Shown here: one piece after another, positions 26,050-36,575 of the stretch
Layout: every line of letters begins with the position of its first letter
Position numbering within the stretch: position 1 is the first letter of the stretch
Assembly (NCBI GenBank): GCA_029817715.1
Contig: JARUPY010000409.1
Coordinates: 186,001 to 250,000, forward strand
DNA length: 64,000 bases
Direction of reading: 5' to 3'
Origin: Melastoma dodecandrum
Lineage: Eukaryota; Streptophyta; Magnoliopsida; Myrtales; Melastomataceae
The notes under the pieces: model-generated
The model's input: the letters and a program-made list of their open reading frames with translations, nothing else
Told to the model about the DNA's origin: nothing
The model's database searches: none
Program-made: the position numbers and the translations under genes

Positions 26050-26440
26050 GAAGATCATACGTAATTAGGGTCAGTTTTGAAAAAAAAAATTATGAAATGT
26101 GGTTCGAGTTTGCAAAACTCTCAGACTATCGTTCCTAAGGCGCGGTCTTACAAAGAGATGCGGTTCCCAACCACGACACTAGTTTGGGAGAGCAATGACA
26201 CAATTGAAAATTGCTTCTTTGACGCTCAACTCAAACTGCGAAACTGACATACTAGGAGAAATTTTTTCTAAATATGTGAATAACACAGTTGGGAACCCGT
26301 CATTAATAAAAAAACGGGTTGGGATCCCCGTCTTTCAAATACTTAGAAAAATTTTATCCTAACGTCTGAGTGTCGACGGTACCGACCCTCTTTACCCAGT
26401 TACACCGCGGTTGTTAATCACTTTTTTTAATCGAAACAAC
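26050..26440. repeat. Degenerate repeat related to 27720-28130
   Basis: It starts with a segment (GTGGTTCGAGTTTG...CTATCGTTCCTAAG) resembling 27760-27795 (ACGGTTCGAATGTC...CATCGTCCCTAAG). It contains two near copies of GTTGGGAACCCGTC within 50 bp (near 26290 and 26320). No ORF is seen. It looks like a small non-coding transposable element. Confidence 0.4.
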
Positions 26441-27719
26441 CATATTTTGGCATAAAGCTCTAAGTTAACTTTCACAGCTCAATTGATAGTGGAAATCATT
26501 ACCAACAAAACTTATGATCTAGCTACAACTTCATCGTATAAATGTCCAAACTTTCACAACGTTGTACGGCAGGATGCGAAACAGAAATCCAGACAAGAGC
26601 TGCCACGGGAAAACCAACGAAACACGAAATAAAAACCACTCAAAACAAGCCAGAAAGCTTGTAAGAAACACAACCAACCTTGATAGTCATCCATCGTAAG
26701 GCTCTGCGTCCGCAATCCTACATAAAACCAGAACCAACAAAAAGAAAAAAAAAAAAAAAAAACACAACTTCCCATCGACCCAGAATTGCCGGCAGCAACT
26801 TAAATGCCAAAAACACGTGAAACGAGTCCGAGGCAAACAAATCGAGAATCCAATGCGACAAACCGTGAGATATGCTGGAAGGAGTCGGGGAGCTGCAGTA
26901 ACCACAAGAGCTCGGCCGCCGACCGCAATCGGAGACCACGCTGCCGATTCTGCTGCTGCTGCTCGCTACATCGGCAATGTCTTTTTAGCTCAGCGCCGCG
27001 AGATTTCTTCTTCCGGATTCCTTCCAACTATGGGAAGACGACCAAAAAGAGACTCCTCTGTTTTGTTTCTTCAAATTCCTTTGCGTTTAAGAAATGATAA
27101 TTATTAACTATAGAAATTAGATTTATGTAATTATTAAAGAGAATAAATGGGGATTTCAATTTTCAATTCAACACTAACAAAACTGGCAAGAATGATCCCG
27201 GGATGATCGGCAAGAATCGGTTGGATGAGGATAACTGTCATAGATCATATCCATCAAGAATGACTTATGTTTCGAAACAGTGTTATGTGGTGAAAAAACT
27301 TTCAAAATAAATAGTTTAGAGATTTTGAAATTAATGATCTAAAGTCGGATTTACTTTTAAAAAACTCATTCAAAGAATCAGATTTAAAAAGAAAGTGATT
27401 TATTCGAATAAGTTTAATTTTAAGGTATTATTTCCGAAATTTGAAACTTTCTACCATACTTTATAAATTTTTTTCAAGATTACGTTAAAATGAAACAAAG
27501 ACATGCTTAGAATACCTTGTACTTTTACCCATATACCAAAACCAATCATAGTTTAGAGAGTTTATTACAACAAATGTATGGAATGCCAAAATGATAGATG
27601 TTGTTACTGGGTAACCGGAGATTCTTGGTGTGGTTGATTTGGTAAAGTCTTTGTTGTTGTACCTGGGAATAGAAGACTCGGTTGGTCTTAAATGGCACCC
27701 CTTGTCAAATCTGAGGATT
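26441..27719. other. No gene identified; A-run and short GC-rich patch
   Basis: It contains an A18-type run near 26745-26762 and a GC-rich stretch at 26880-27000 with CTG/CAG repeats (GCTGCTGCTGCTCGC). The stretch has open frames on both strands and could be a first exon and promoter of a minus-strand gene. From 27100 to 27700 the DNA is AT-rich without features. Confidence 0.3.
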
Positions 27720-28130
27720 GTATCCGAGTAGTCCCGAAAAAAAGATTTTCGAAATACGGTTCGAATGTCTAAAATTACTTAAACATCGTCCCTAAGTCGA
27801 TATTCCAAATAACGACTTCGAATTTGTAAAGAAGTCGTTGTCTAAGACATCGACTTTAGATAAAATGAGCAAAGTTGCTATCAAATAGTAATTTTGAGTA
27901 ACATGAAAACTTTTTAGAATTTTTTTGGTATTTGGACAAAGTCGTTGTTTGAAATAGTGTCTTTTATTGAAACAAGCTATTTAAAACAAAGACTTTGTCC
28001 CGACACCAAAATTCATAAGCTTCCCAAAGTCGTTGTCTGAGACGCTGACTTTGTCCATTTTAGCCTAAGTCGCTGTGACAACGATTTCTTTGCAAAATCA
28101 AAAGTTGTTGTTTGGTACAACGACTTAAAA
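27720..28130. repeat. Repeat with a series of imperfect AAGTCGTTGT palindromes
   Basis: Imperfect palindromes of 25-27 bp, each with an AAGTCGTTGT-like arm, lie at 27832-27856, 28026-28052 and 28102-28126. AAAGTCGTTGT also occurs near 27938. A perfect 9-bp stem (AACGACTTC/GAAGTCGTT) is at 27811-27839. No ORF. Confidence 0.6.
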
Positions 28131-28726
28131 CCAATATTAGGATAATTTTAGAAACTCAAATCAGGTCCAACCCATCATGAGACACCAGCATGTCATGAAA
28201 CACCATGTTCGCATCCTTCAGAACTTAACTGTCTTCGGGGATAATAACTTGGGGTCCTCGGGGCCACACCCACCATCATTCCCATCTTCGCGGCGGCTAC
28301 CCTTAATGTTACCCTTAAGCACATGGAGGAGGTTTCCTTGTTTGGGGAGTTGCATGAAAATGTCGTGTTGCCTCATTTCGATGGAAGGAGCATCATCTCT
28401 CAGGGGCAGAGGGGGAGGCAGGAGGAGGAGTAGAGCTATCTATTGCGTCAATAAGTGATTGTTGATGGAGGGGGAAAAAGAGGAGGAGGGCAGGAATAGT
28501 TCGTGAACTAACGATAAATAGGAATGAAGCTCCCATAGAATGATTATACCAATCCCTTTCTATGCAAGCATCTCTTGCTCTACAAGACTTAAAGGGCAAC
28601 AAAGGAAATTTGAACATCATTCCTAGTAGCTAGCACACCCTACTTGTATAAAGAACATGACATAACTAATGCCAGATGACTTTCTTATTCCCAGATCTTG
28701 TGAGTATGAAGAACCAACCTGTGCTA
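28131..28726. other. Intergenic DNA, no recognisable gene
   Basis: Short ORFs on both strands around 28390-28620 have low-complexity composition (Pro/Ser or Gly/Arg) and no motif that I can name. Confidence 0.4.
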
Positions 28727-30329
28727 TGGTTAGACTTAATAAACCCTAACGACATTAGACCAAATTTTGTTTCAAGTCAGAAGGTCGAAAATATCATAAA
28801 AAAACATTTTTTTTTTCAAAATAATGTTTGCCTGACATATTAAATTGAAACTAATTGGGCTACGTTTACAATCCCCAACTAATTAAATAATAAAACTACC
28901 AAGTCAATACTTATTCTTCTATACATTAGCTCGTAGCAAGCCGCGCAAATGCTCGACCCCTTCCCCTTCCATTCCCTAGATCGTAACAATTCCTCCCTTC
29001 ACAACAGCCTTGTCCTCAAGGTGAAAATCTGAAAAAGATTTGTGAGGGTGGCAGCCTTTTTTGAGTCTTCCACAAGCTCTATAATCAAATATTCCCTGAC
29101 TATCTCAGTACACTCTACTAATTCGTGTTGACAACCCAACATCTTCCTTTAAAAGTACCCTCAATTGATTATCTATGTACTCATCCGATGATGATATGAT
29201 TGACGACATCGACAGTACCAATTTTTTAGCGCACAAATCGACGAATTTCTGTGGTGTCAATTTTTGGAAAAGTACCCTATTATGTTGTGGGGCAGCCTTG
29301 AACGGCGGTGCAGTGGCCCGAGCTGTCGATTGTATCCTATATTCCGCATCGGCTATATGGTGGATGTCACAATTAGTGGTCACGTGGTGTTCCCCAACAC
29401 AGGCACCGTAGTCCAAGGTGGTCGCGACGAATATCCTGGTGAGCGGCTTGTTGTCCCTGTTTGGTCATAATGCAATTGGAGTTCTACGTTGTGTTCCAAA
29501 TGCATTGCATATTCCAACCAAATTAGTCGGTTTCATGCCCGGATGAGCACACAAATGAACTCATCTAGCCGACTCAAGAAATATCCATTGTAGAATGCTT
29601 GTATCACTCCATGTGTTTCAAAATGTTGTTGTGCCTTCATCAACCACCCTAAAGGGCTAATTCCATTGAATGCTCATAAGGCCATTTCCTGCAGACCATG
29701 GTGTCCACGCCTGTCGCATATGGAAAAGACAACGACTATTGAATGGAAACAAACAACATTTCCCGTCACAATAGGCGCAGGGACGTTGTTAGGTGGTGTC
29801 GCCCTCGGCGATAGAGATTGCTTGATGTAATGCAGCAATACCTCGAAAGATTACTTGGGGTTGTCGATTAGTGTCATCCCTAGATCCTAGACATGGTAAT
29901 TTGAGTTGACAATTCCTAAAAACTCCGCCTCAGTTTTGTTTGTTCTGCACTAAGGGTTCCCAAATGGTTACCGATCGTCAAAAATTTATTGTTGAACTCC
30001 GATATCCTTGTCTCCAACTCTGAAATTATGACCGTGTTAGTCATCATTTTTTAATCCAGCATATCAAACCAAATTGTTTGGGTTGGATTCAATAAACCCT
30101 AACGACAGTGAACCAACTTCTGCTACAAGCGAAGACGACCGAAAATCTCATAAAAATCTTTTCTCCCCAAGAACAATGTTTGAACTAAATAATAATTAGC
30201 AACTAATTGAGCTAAAATCATAACTAAATAATGACCTACCAAGTCAATACTTATTCTTCATAACATTAACATGCAGCGAGTCGCGCAAGGCGCTCAATCC
30301 CTTCCCCTTTGACTCCCTGGTCCAGAACA
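28727..30329 (-). mobile_element. Collapsed Ty3/gypsy relic (LTR - short interior - LTR)
   Basis: Two ~255-bp direct repeats (28727-28988 and 30079-30329) share a TGG start, AATAAACCCTAACGACA and CAAGTCAATACTTATTCTTC. The interior is only ~1.1 kb. On the minus strand, just inside the left repeat, are a purine tract (AAGGGAGGA) and the residues LEDKAVVKGG, typical of the C-terminus of gypsy polyproteins (28991-29025). Inside the right repeat is a decayed Met-tRNA-like primer site (TTTGGTTTGATATGC, near 30059-30073) and a gag-like start codon (30047). Most of gag-pol has been deleted. No target duplication is obvious (TGCTA left, ACTTG right). Confidence 0.65.
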
Positions 30330-31325
30330 ACTTGCTTTATTATTTCATCAACGACGGGGTATGCATGTTAGGTGGATCTTAAGAATGAATGGAGGACAAT
30401 GACCTGCTACTCACACGACTGTGGAAGGAACCCAATGGATCCTTCTCTAGATAAAGCTTTCAATTATTCAGATGGTTAAAATCAACACGATGGCATTGCA
30501 TGTTCAGTTCTAAGAAAAACACAGCGTGTAAACTCATGCAAGGGAAGTTTCATTCTACCACATAATGAAAAAATCTTGACGCGGGGCGGGGCGGGGCGGG
30601 GCGAGGTGGTTCGATTGTTCAACGAACCCTGTCTCGATAATTACAGCCGATGGCCTCGATCATGTCTCATAAAACCTCTCATCCTTAAGCCCGTTAAGCC
30701 AATTTTATCCCCGGGTCCTCGACCAGCTTCCTCTCATCAAGGTCTCATCGCTCCAGGGACCGGCTACATCCTCTGAGAACTGTGAAAGACCTAGCGGCGC
30801 ATCCCGCGCATGGATCTAGAACCGGCGGGAGAGTATCGATGAATGGGGGAGAAGTAGTTGGAGGTTCGAACATTTGACTTAATTACAAATTGGGTCATAA
30901 AAAGTTTAAAATATCAAATTAAAGCTAAAAGAGAGTTTTTAAGGTTAGGTCGTAAAATAAAGTTGACTGAAATAACCTTAATTTTAAGGAAAATTTATCT
31001 CAAAGCGACGTCATAACTCATTTCGGATAATAAAAGCACTATGTTATGATAAATTAAAAGATTTAAAATATTAATTTAAGGCCACAAGCGATAAATTTTA
31101 AAGGTTATAAAATAAAAGTATGCTGAAAGTTCGAAACCACAAACTAATATTTTTCCTTTAGTTTTCTTTATTTCTTTTAGAAGCAGCGACAACAGTACTA
31201 GTAACAGGAGGAAGACATGTGAAATTTGGTGGACATTTATAAGTTCCAACCATTGACCCTTTGTTTGCTCTTTATTTTTACTATAAAGCTTCCGTGTGGA
31301 AGTTCAATATCATTTTCGTTATCAT
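30330..31325. other. Intergenic DNA upstream of the LRR pseudogene
   Basis: No gene seen. It contains a GGGGC repeat (30581-30606). A TATA-like CTATAAAGC near 31281 lies 45 bp before the pseudogene ATG and probably belonged to its promoter. Confidence 0.45.
30581..30606 (+). repeat. (GGGGC)n run, potential G-quadruplex
   Basis: GCGGGGCGGGGCGGGGCGGG-type run with four or more G4 blocks spaced by single C, in otherwise AT-rich DNA. Confidence 0.8.
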
Positions 31326-31338
31326 ATGTTTCTCGTTG

Positions 31339-31915
31339 TGTTGAGGTGGAAACCGTAACACGTCACGATATGGACGTGACGAACACATATGGTTCAATGT
31401 AAATGAAAAAGAGACACAAAATGAGAAACAAAGCATTCCATTGACAATGGGCGTACGATACTTGGACGGAAGAAAAGATAAGAGAAAAGGAAGACAACCG
31501 AAATGTCATGTGGGTACAAGTGATTGTCCGTTATGTTACAATTGACCAAGAACGACTTATTTATAGACACAAATATAAGTAATTGTCGTCCTAAACACAT
31601 TTAAACACGTGTTTACTAAACTTAAAATTGTCATCCTAGCGTCCGCGACAGCGTCAAAGTGCTCTTGCTGCGACAATGTCAAAGTGCTTCTGTTGCGACA
31701 ACGTCAAAATGCTTATATGGCAGCAACAACTGTTGTGACGACACCCATCGATGACACCTGCTTCTACGCCAGCCGTCGATGCTGTCTAGGATGTCAATCG
31801 ACGAACCATGGCGTTCTCCATCATCGATGGCGTTTCTCGCTAGGCTTGTCGTTACACATGGTCTCGTCGACGTTGGGCTCGACCTTGCCCAAAATGTCGT
31901 TTTACCTTATAAACA
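31339..31915 (-). repeat. Left (3') LTR of the small element
   Basis: 577 bp, nearly collinear with 32574-33238. It contains a single copy of the unit that is amplified in the other LTR (near 31760-31787). Confidence 0.88.
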
Positions 31916-32573
31916 TTTTACCCCCTTCCAAACCAAAGGTAAGCTATGTTTGGCAGTCCTTAACCACTAGGAGAGAGCCTCGGCAACCCTTGGGGTGAGG
32001 GCGGCCCCCTCCGCTTCTTCGACGTGGCAAAGAGTGGACTTGTTGATGATGCTTTGGTCGTGGCTGCAATCGATATTAAGAGGGAGGTCGATAATGTGGT
32101 GATCTTCGGCCTAAGAGAGTTGCCCCTTCCAAGGGACGAGGGCGGCCACCTTGGCCCCTTCAACTTGGTGAAGAATCTGTCGAAGTTGCTTTGATTGATG
32201 TTTCCATCACCCACACAACGAGGATCAATGTCGATCATAAGGTGACCTTCGACATTTAAGAGTTGCCCCTTCCAAGGGGCAAGGGTTGCCCCTTCTCCCT
32301 TTTGGTCAGAGGAAATTCATTTGGGTCACCCGTTTTGGCAAAATCAAGTATCGAAATGTGAATTTCCGAACGAAAATTTTCCAAATCATGACTCATACTT
32401 TCTAAGCGCTCTGATATACATTGGAGGGCAATTTTATATGTTCATCGGAATTCAAAATCTCGGAAGGCCATTTCCAAGGCCTCATCTGAATCTTCGTCTG
32501 ACGATCGAACAAACCCGTTGTGGAATAAGCTATATGCGTCTTGGTTCATTCCACGCTCACCGTACCAAAAACG

Positions 32574-33238
32574 TGTTGACGGCGGAAACCGTAACACGTC
32601 GCAATATCGACGTGACGAATGCATGTGGTTCAAAGTGAATGAAGAAGAGACACAAAATGAGAAACAAAGCATTCCATTGACAATACCTGGGCGTACAATA
32701 CTTGGACGGAAGAAAAGATAAGAGAAAAGGAAGACAAACGAAATTCCCTTTGTGGGTACAAGTGATTGTCTGTTGTGTTACAATTGACCAAGGACGACAT
32801 ATTTATAGACACAAACTTAAGTAATTGTCGTCCTAAACACATTTAAACACGTGTTTACTAAACTTAAAATTACCATCCTAGCGTCCGCGACAACGTCAAA
32901 GTGCTCCTGCTGCGACAACCTCAAAGTGCTCCTACTGCGACAACTTCAAATTGCTCCTACAATAGCAACAACTGCTGCAACGACACCCATCGATGGCACC
33001 TGTTTCTACGCCAGCCGTCGATGGAGCTGCTTCTACGCCAGCCGTCGATGGAGCTGCTTCTACGCCAGCCGTCGATGGAGCTGCTTCTACAGCGGCCGTC
33101 AATGCTGTCTAGAATGTCCATCGATGAACCATGGAGTTCTCTATCATCGATGGCGTTTCTTTCTAGGCTTGTCGTTACACATGGTCTCGTTGATGTTAGG
33201 CTCGACCTTGTCCAAAATGTCATTTTACCTTGTAAACA
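32574..33238 (-). repeat. Right (5') LTR of the small element
   Basis: 665 bp. It shares long exact blocks with the left LTR, for example GAGACACAAAATGAGAAACA. It is longer because of the 27-bp tandem array. Confidence 0.88.
33004..33108. repeat. 27-bp minisatellite, about four copies
   Basis: Unit TTCTACGCCAGCCGTCGATG plus GAGCTGC. The first three copies are nearly identical and the fourth is diverged. It is present in one LTR only. Confidence 0.92.
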
Positions 33239-33682
33239 CGTTGTCGCCTCTTGCATAGAAAATGTGGTGCTCGATATGGAGATCGACTCCAAATCAACCT
33301 GACCGACGAGCCCTGCTTGATTTCAAGTTCGTGATATCAAGCTACCATTTGCAAGTGTTCAGCTCTTGGAACGATTCTTCATTCTGTTAGTGGCCGGGAA
33401 TTACGTGCAATTAGCGGCATGGCAGGGGGATGTAAGTTCACGTGGGATCGCTGATGCTCGTGGTATCCCTTGATTTTAGTTATGGGAAATTTGAGTTTGC
33501 TGAGAACCCTATACTTAGAAAACAACCCCTTCTCAGGCAAGATCCCCTGGAAATTGACCATCTACGCAGACCGGTAATCCTACATGTTTCCAAAAATTTC
33601 CACATGAGACAAACTCCTTCTAACTTATCAGGTTGAGGTACTTGAACATAGGATACAACCAGATGGGCGAAGGGATTCTCGA

Positions 33683-33978
33683 GGAGTTTGAATTGTTATC
33701 CAAGCCGGAGTATATGCTCATGATGCACAACTACTTCAGATGAGTCATATCGTCTTTTTATGGGAACTTGTCGTCCCTAATGAAGATGTCACCGAGTTAG
33801 AAAGTGTTGAATATGATCCCTCAAATCCAAGAAGGAGTTTGAATTGTTATCCAAGCTGGAGTATGTGCTCATGATGCACAACTACTTCAGATGAGTGATA
33901 TCGTCCTTTTACGGGAACTTGTCATCCCTAATGAAGATGTCACCGAGTTAGAAAGTGTTGAATATGATCCCTAATATA
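33683..33978 (+). repeat. 151-bp tandem duplication in the LRR pseudogene
   Basis: GGAGTTTGAATTGTTATCC starts at 33683 and again at 33834. The two units stay nearly identical through GAAGATGTCACCGAGTTAG to TGAATATGATCCCT. Confidence 0.92.
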
Positions 33979-33991
33979 GTTGGGAAGCTAC

Positions 33992-34602
33992 AAAAATCGT
34001 CATTTTACTTTGATAAAATATAAGTTTATGGCCTCAACTTTGAGCCAACTTTCTGTTTTGTTATTATTTTAGTTTGTTATATAATTTTGTCACCAACTTT
34101 TGCTTTCATGTTGATTTTGGCCAATTTGCATTTTTTTAGTGATAGTCAAACAATAAATTAATATAGTCTAACCTGTGTCTTATAATAGTGGAGTTTCAAC
34201 CTTTCATTCATTCGCCTCTTAATCCACTTTACCCGTAGGAATGGCTTCTTAATAGAGCCATCATCAGGCCTCCATTAATTTTGCGTATTTTTTACCGCAT
34301 CAGCAACTATCGTCCAATTTTGGCTTCCAACTCATTTGATCTGGCCATCGAAATTTTAAAATAATAACATATGAGATGTTTCAATATTATTTTCTATTTT
34401 TTTATTTTTTTTTGTCTTTTTTAGTCAATAAATGAAACTGTCTATTAAGGCATGTTTGCCTTACACGCGACAAAATTCAAGATTGGCCAAAATCAAAATA
34501 GAAACAGAAAGTTGATGACAAAATTATATAACAAACTAAAATAATGACAAAACAGAAAGTTGACTCAAAGTTGAGGCGATAAATCAATATTTTGCCATTT
34601 TT
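33992..34602. mobile_element. 611-bp inverted-repeat element (MULE-like MITE)
   Basis: Terminal inverted repeats of ~120-134 bp (33992-34125 and 34482-34602) match well, for example TTGATTTTGGCCAAT against ATTGGCCAAAATCAA and CCTCAACTTTGAG against CTCAAAGTTGAGG. The ~350-bp interior has no ORF. Long inverted arms suggest a Mutator-like non-autonomous element. No 9-bp target duplication could be confirmed. Confidence 0.7.
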
Positions 34603-35099
34603 CTTTTGACAATTATCTCTGGCGTGATCCACGACCTGCTCTCTAATCTAACTCCGATAATATTTTTCAATGTGAATGGCGATAAACTTTTGACATTCTC
34701 CTGGACAAAATCAAATATATGGGACTTCCCGACTTCCAATTATCAACGCAACAGCCTTGCCAAGACTTTAATGGATGTATAACAATATCACGAGTAAGAT
34801 TATTTCACTGGTGAAACTCGACAAACTTTATTAGTTTGATGTATCTTATAATCTCCGGAGAAGAGAGTCAATGGCTGATTTAGACTTCTTATGCTCAATG
34901 ATAATTGAGAATAGAAAGATGCATGTTAACCGGAAGAAAGAGAAGTTGTGAAATGTAGAGATGCCTTGCCAATGAAGGAAAGCTTAAGATAAAGTGGGTT
35001 TTGTAATATGGGTCAATTCAATTTATGCTAGTTTGAATAGTTTTATGTTAGTATAGGCCCCAAGTCCACTTGTAATAAATTATATTAATAAAAAAGGTA

Positions 35100-35286
35100 G
35101 TTTGTTTCCAAATCAGTTGCAACAAGAAAATATGGAATGACTATTCTTGATTGTCTCATGTGCTAGAAACAAAAATACAAAGGAGGTTTAATTTCCACTA
35201 AATATATTGGTTCAAATAAGTAATTAGCCGATATTTTTACTAAAGCACTCGGAAATAATTCTTTCAATTATATAACATTCAAGTAG
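35100..35286 (+). pseudogene. 3' end of a Ty1/copia RNase H
   Basis: The frame reads LADIFTKALGNNSFNYITFK and then a stop (35225-35286), the usual end of copia polyproteins. Upstream is decayed. A purine tract (CTTGAGGGGGAATA, 35311-35324) follows, then an LTR-like TGAGAGAAATTAGG. Confidence 0.65.
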
Positions 35287-35323
35287 AGCCTGTTATATTT
35301 ACTTGCACATCTTGAGGGGGAAT

Positions 35324-35560
35324 ATGAGAGAAATTAGGAATAATTAACGAGGATGAATCGATTTTGTAACTATGAAATTGATTATGTATTAATATTTTTG
35401 TAATACGAGTTTTTATATTCATCAACAGATCAAAAAGACGATAAGTCATACAACGATCTGTCAATCACATCAATAAAAATAAGAGATGCGCAAAATCCAA
35501 ATGACCTTTGTGTTCACATAAGAAAAATAGACTTACCACGCATTATCTGTTACTACAACA
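35324..35560 (+). repeat. Probable 3' LTR remnant of the copia fragment
   Basis: It starts TG immediately after the purine tract. The downstream end (near ACTACAACA, ~35561) is uncertain because no partner LTR is visible. Confidence 0.4.
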
Positions 35561-36570
35561 CATTTCGTCAAATCAGAATAATTTGAAAATTAAATAAGAA
35601 TAAGCGCTTCACTAAAAAAATTATTATAACTAATTGTAGCCTTAAATAAAATAATTCTGACATATTTTACTTGTGATCACAACAAACTTGCGATCGACTC
35701 ATCGGTAAAGGGAAACGGGCATGGTAAACTTACAAGCGAACTCAAAGACAGAACTATGGATCCTTAAATTTTACAAATTGATCCTTAAATTCATCGGGGG
35801 ATGTTGTCCGAATTACAACTTGATCCTTAAACTTTACAATGCATCATAATCGAGTCTTCAATTAGGCCCATGAATAAAAAATACGTGGCCCATATCTAGT
35901 GGGGCTCCGAGGTTATTGGAGATCGGTCTCATTTCATGCAATCAAAAAAAAATCAGGCCATGTCGTCATTGCCACTGTTGCTGATTTTTAAGGTCGCCTA
36001 ACCTTATATCGCCCCCATGACACAAAACACAACTTGTCAACAATCGGAACTGGACCAGCGAACGTCTGTACTGTGCTTAAACTTTAACCCCCCGGCACTC
36101 ATTCTCCTCCCCAAAACTTTTGTCGAGTGACTTGAAAGGATAAGAAGAGCTTTTCATTAATTATTACAACCTGGCCGTGGGCAGAGGGAGGGCCAACCAC
36201 CGTCCGAACGGTGGGGGGTGGGTGCATTAAAATGAGTGTAGGTAAAATGAAAGCTAGCTGGATTCCCACGGGCGTGTCGTTAAACGTGTTCCAAAAGACA
36301 CGTAACAGGCAAAGGGATGGGCCGCGTCGGTGCCTTGGGTGGGCGCCTAATTGCTTCCAGTCGTGGACCAATAGGAAGCTTACGCGTGGACGGACTGCTT
36401 TCAGTCGGTGGGGTGTGCCAAGAGTTGTTCGTTTTTTTTTTTTATTACAAAGATGACTTTTGACGTGTTAGGACTTTTCAATTCCAACGTTATCATCTCC
36501 CCTTTGTTATTATATTAGTTGGTATTCTCCCTGTTCAAAATTCAAAATCTAAAGAGTTGATCCCGCAAAG
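35561..36570. other. Intergenic DNA, no gene identified
   Basis: AT-rich to ~36000. Near 35770-35850 there are repeated TTGATCCTTAAA-like phrases. GC-rich short frames at 36100-36460 have no recognisable product. Confidence 0.4.
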
Positions 36571-36575
36571 ATTTG

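Larger units (their letters stand above)
31339..33238 (-). mobile_element. Small non-autonomous LTR retrotransposon (TRIM/LARD-like)
   Basis: LTRs at 31339-31915 (577 bp) and 32574-33238 (665 bp) both start TGTTGA and end AAACA. The 5-bp duplication CGTTG flanks the element exactly (31334-31338 and 33239-33243). Beside the left LTR the minus strand carries a purine tract (GGAAGGGGGTAAAA, 31916-31929), so the element is read on the minus strand. The 658-bp interior encodes no recognisable gag or pol. It contains two imperfect ~130-bp repeats with GAGTTGCCCCTTCCAAGG and GAGGGCGGCC blocks (31996-32280). Movement would have needed enzymes supplied in trans. The size difference between the LTRs comes mainly from a 27-bp minisatellite in the right LTR. 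Confidence 0.88.
31326..33980 (+). pseudogene. LRR receptor kinase N-terminal pseudogene, split by an LTR element
   Basis: An ATG with three further residues' worth of sequence (31326-31338) follows a TATA-like box. The frame is then interrupted by the 1.9-kb LTR element and resumes at 33244. Downstream are clear landmarks of EFR/Xa21-type LRR receptors in shifted frames. The LRR N-cap is DRRALLDFK (33301-33327) followed by FSSWNDSSFC (33358-33387). One repeat is MGNLSLLRTLYLENNPFSGK (from 33482). Another starts LRYLNIGYNQM (from 33633), and GNLSSLM occurs twice in a 151-bp tandem duplication. Several stops and frameshifts occur. No transmembrane or kinase part is seen, so the gene is truncated at the 3' side too. 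Such receptors normally detect microbial or peptide ligands at the plasma membrane. Confidence 0.75.

Noticed and set aside
29105..29416. 103-codon minus ORF inside the gypsy relic
   Set aside because: No motif beyond decayed retroelement sequence, and an overlapping plus-strand ORF is equally long.
31609..31998. ORFs in the LTRs of the small element (also 32851-33302)
   Set aside because: They run across LTR edges and the minisatellite; differences between the two copies do not preserve a protein.
33004..33108. CRISPR-like array
   Set aside because: It is a plain tandem repeat without unique spacers in a plant LTR.
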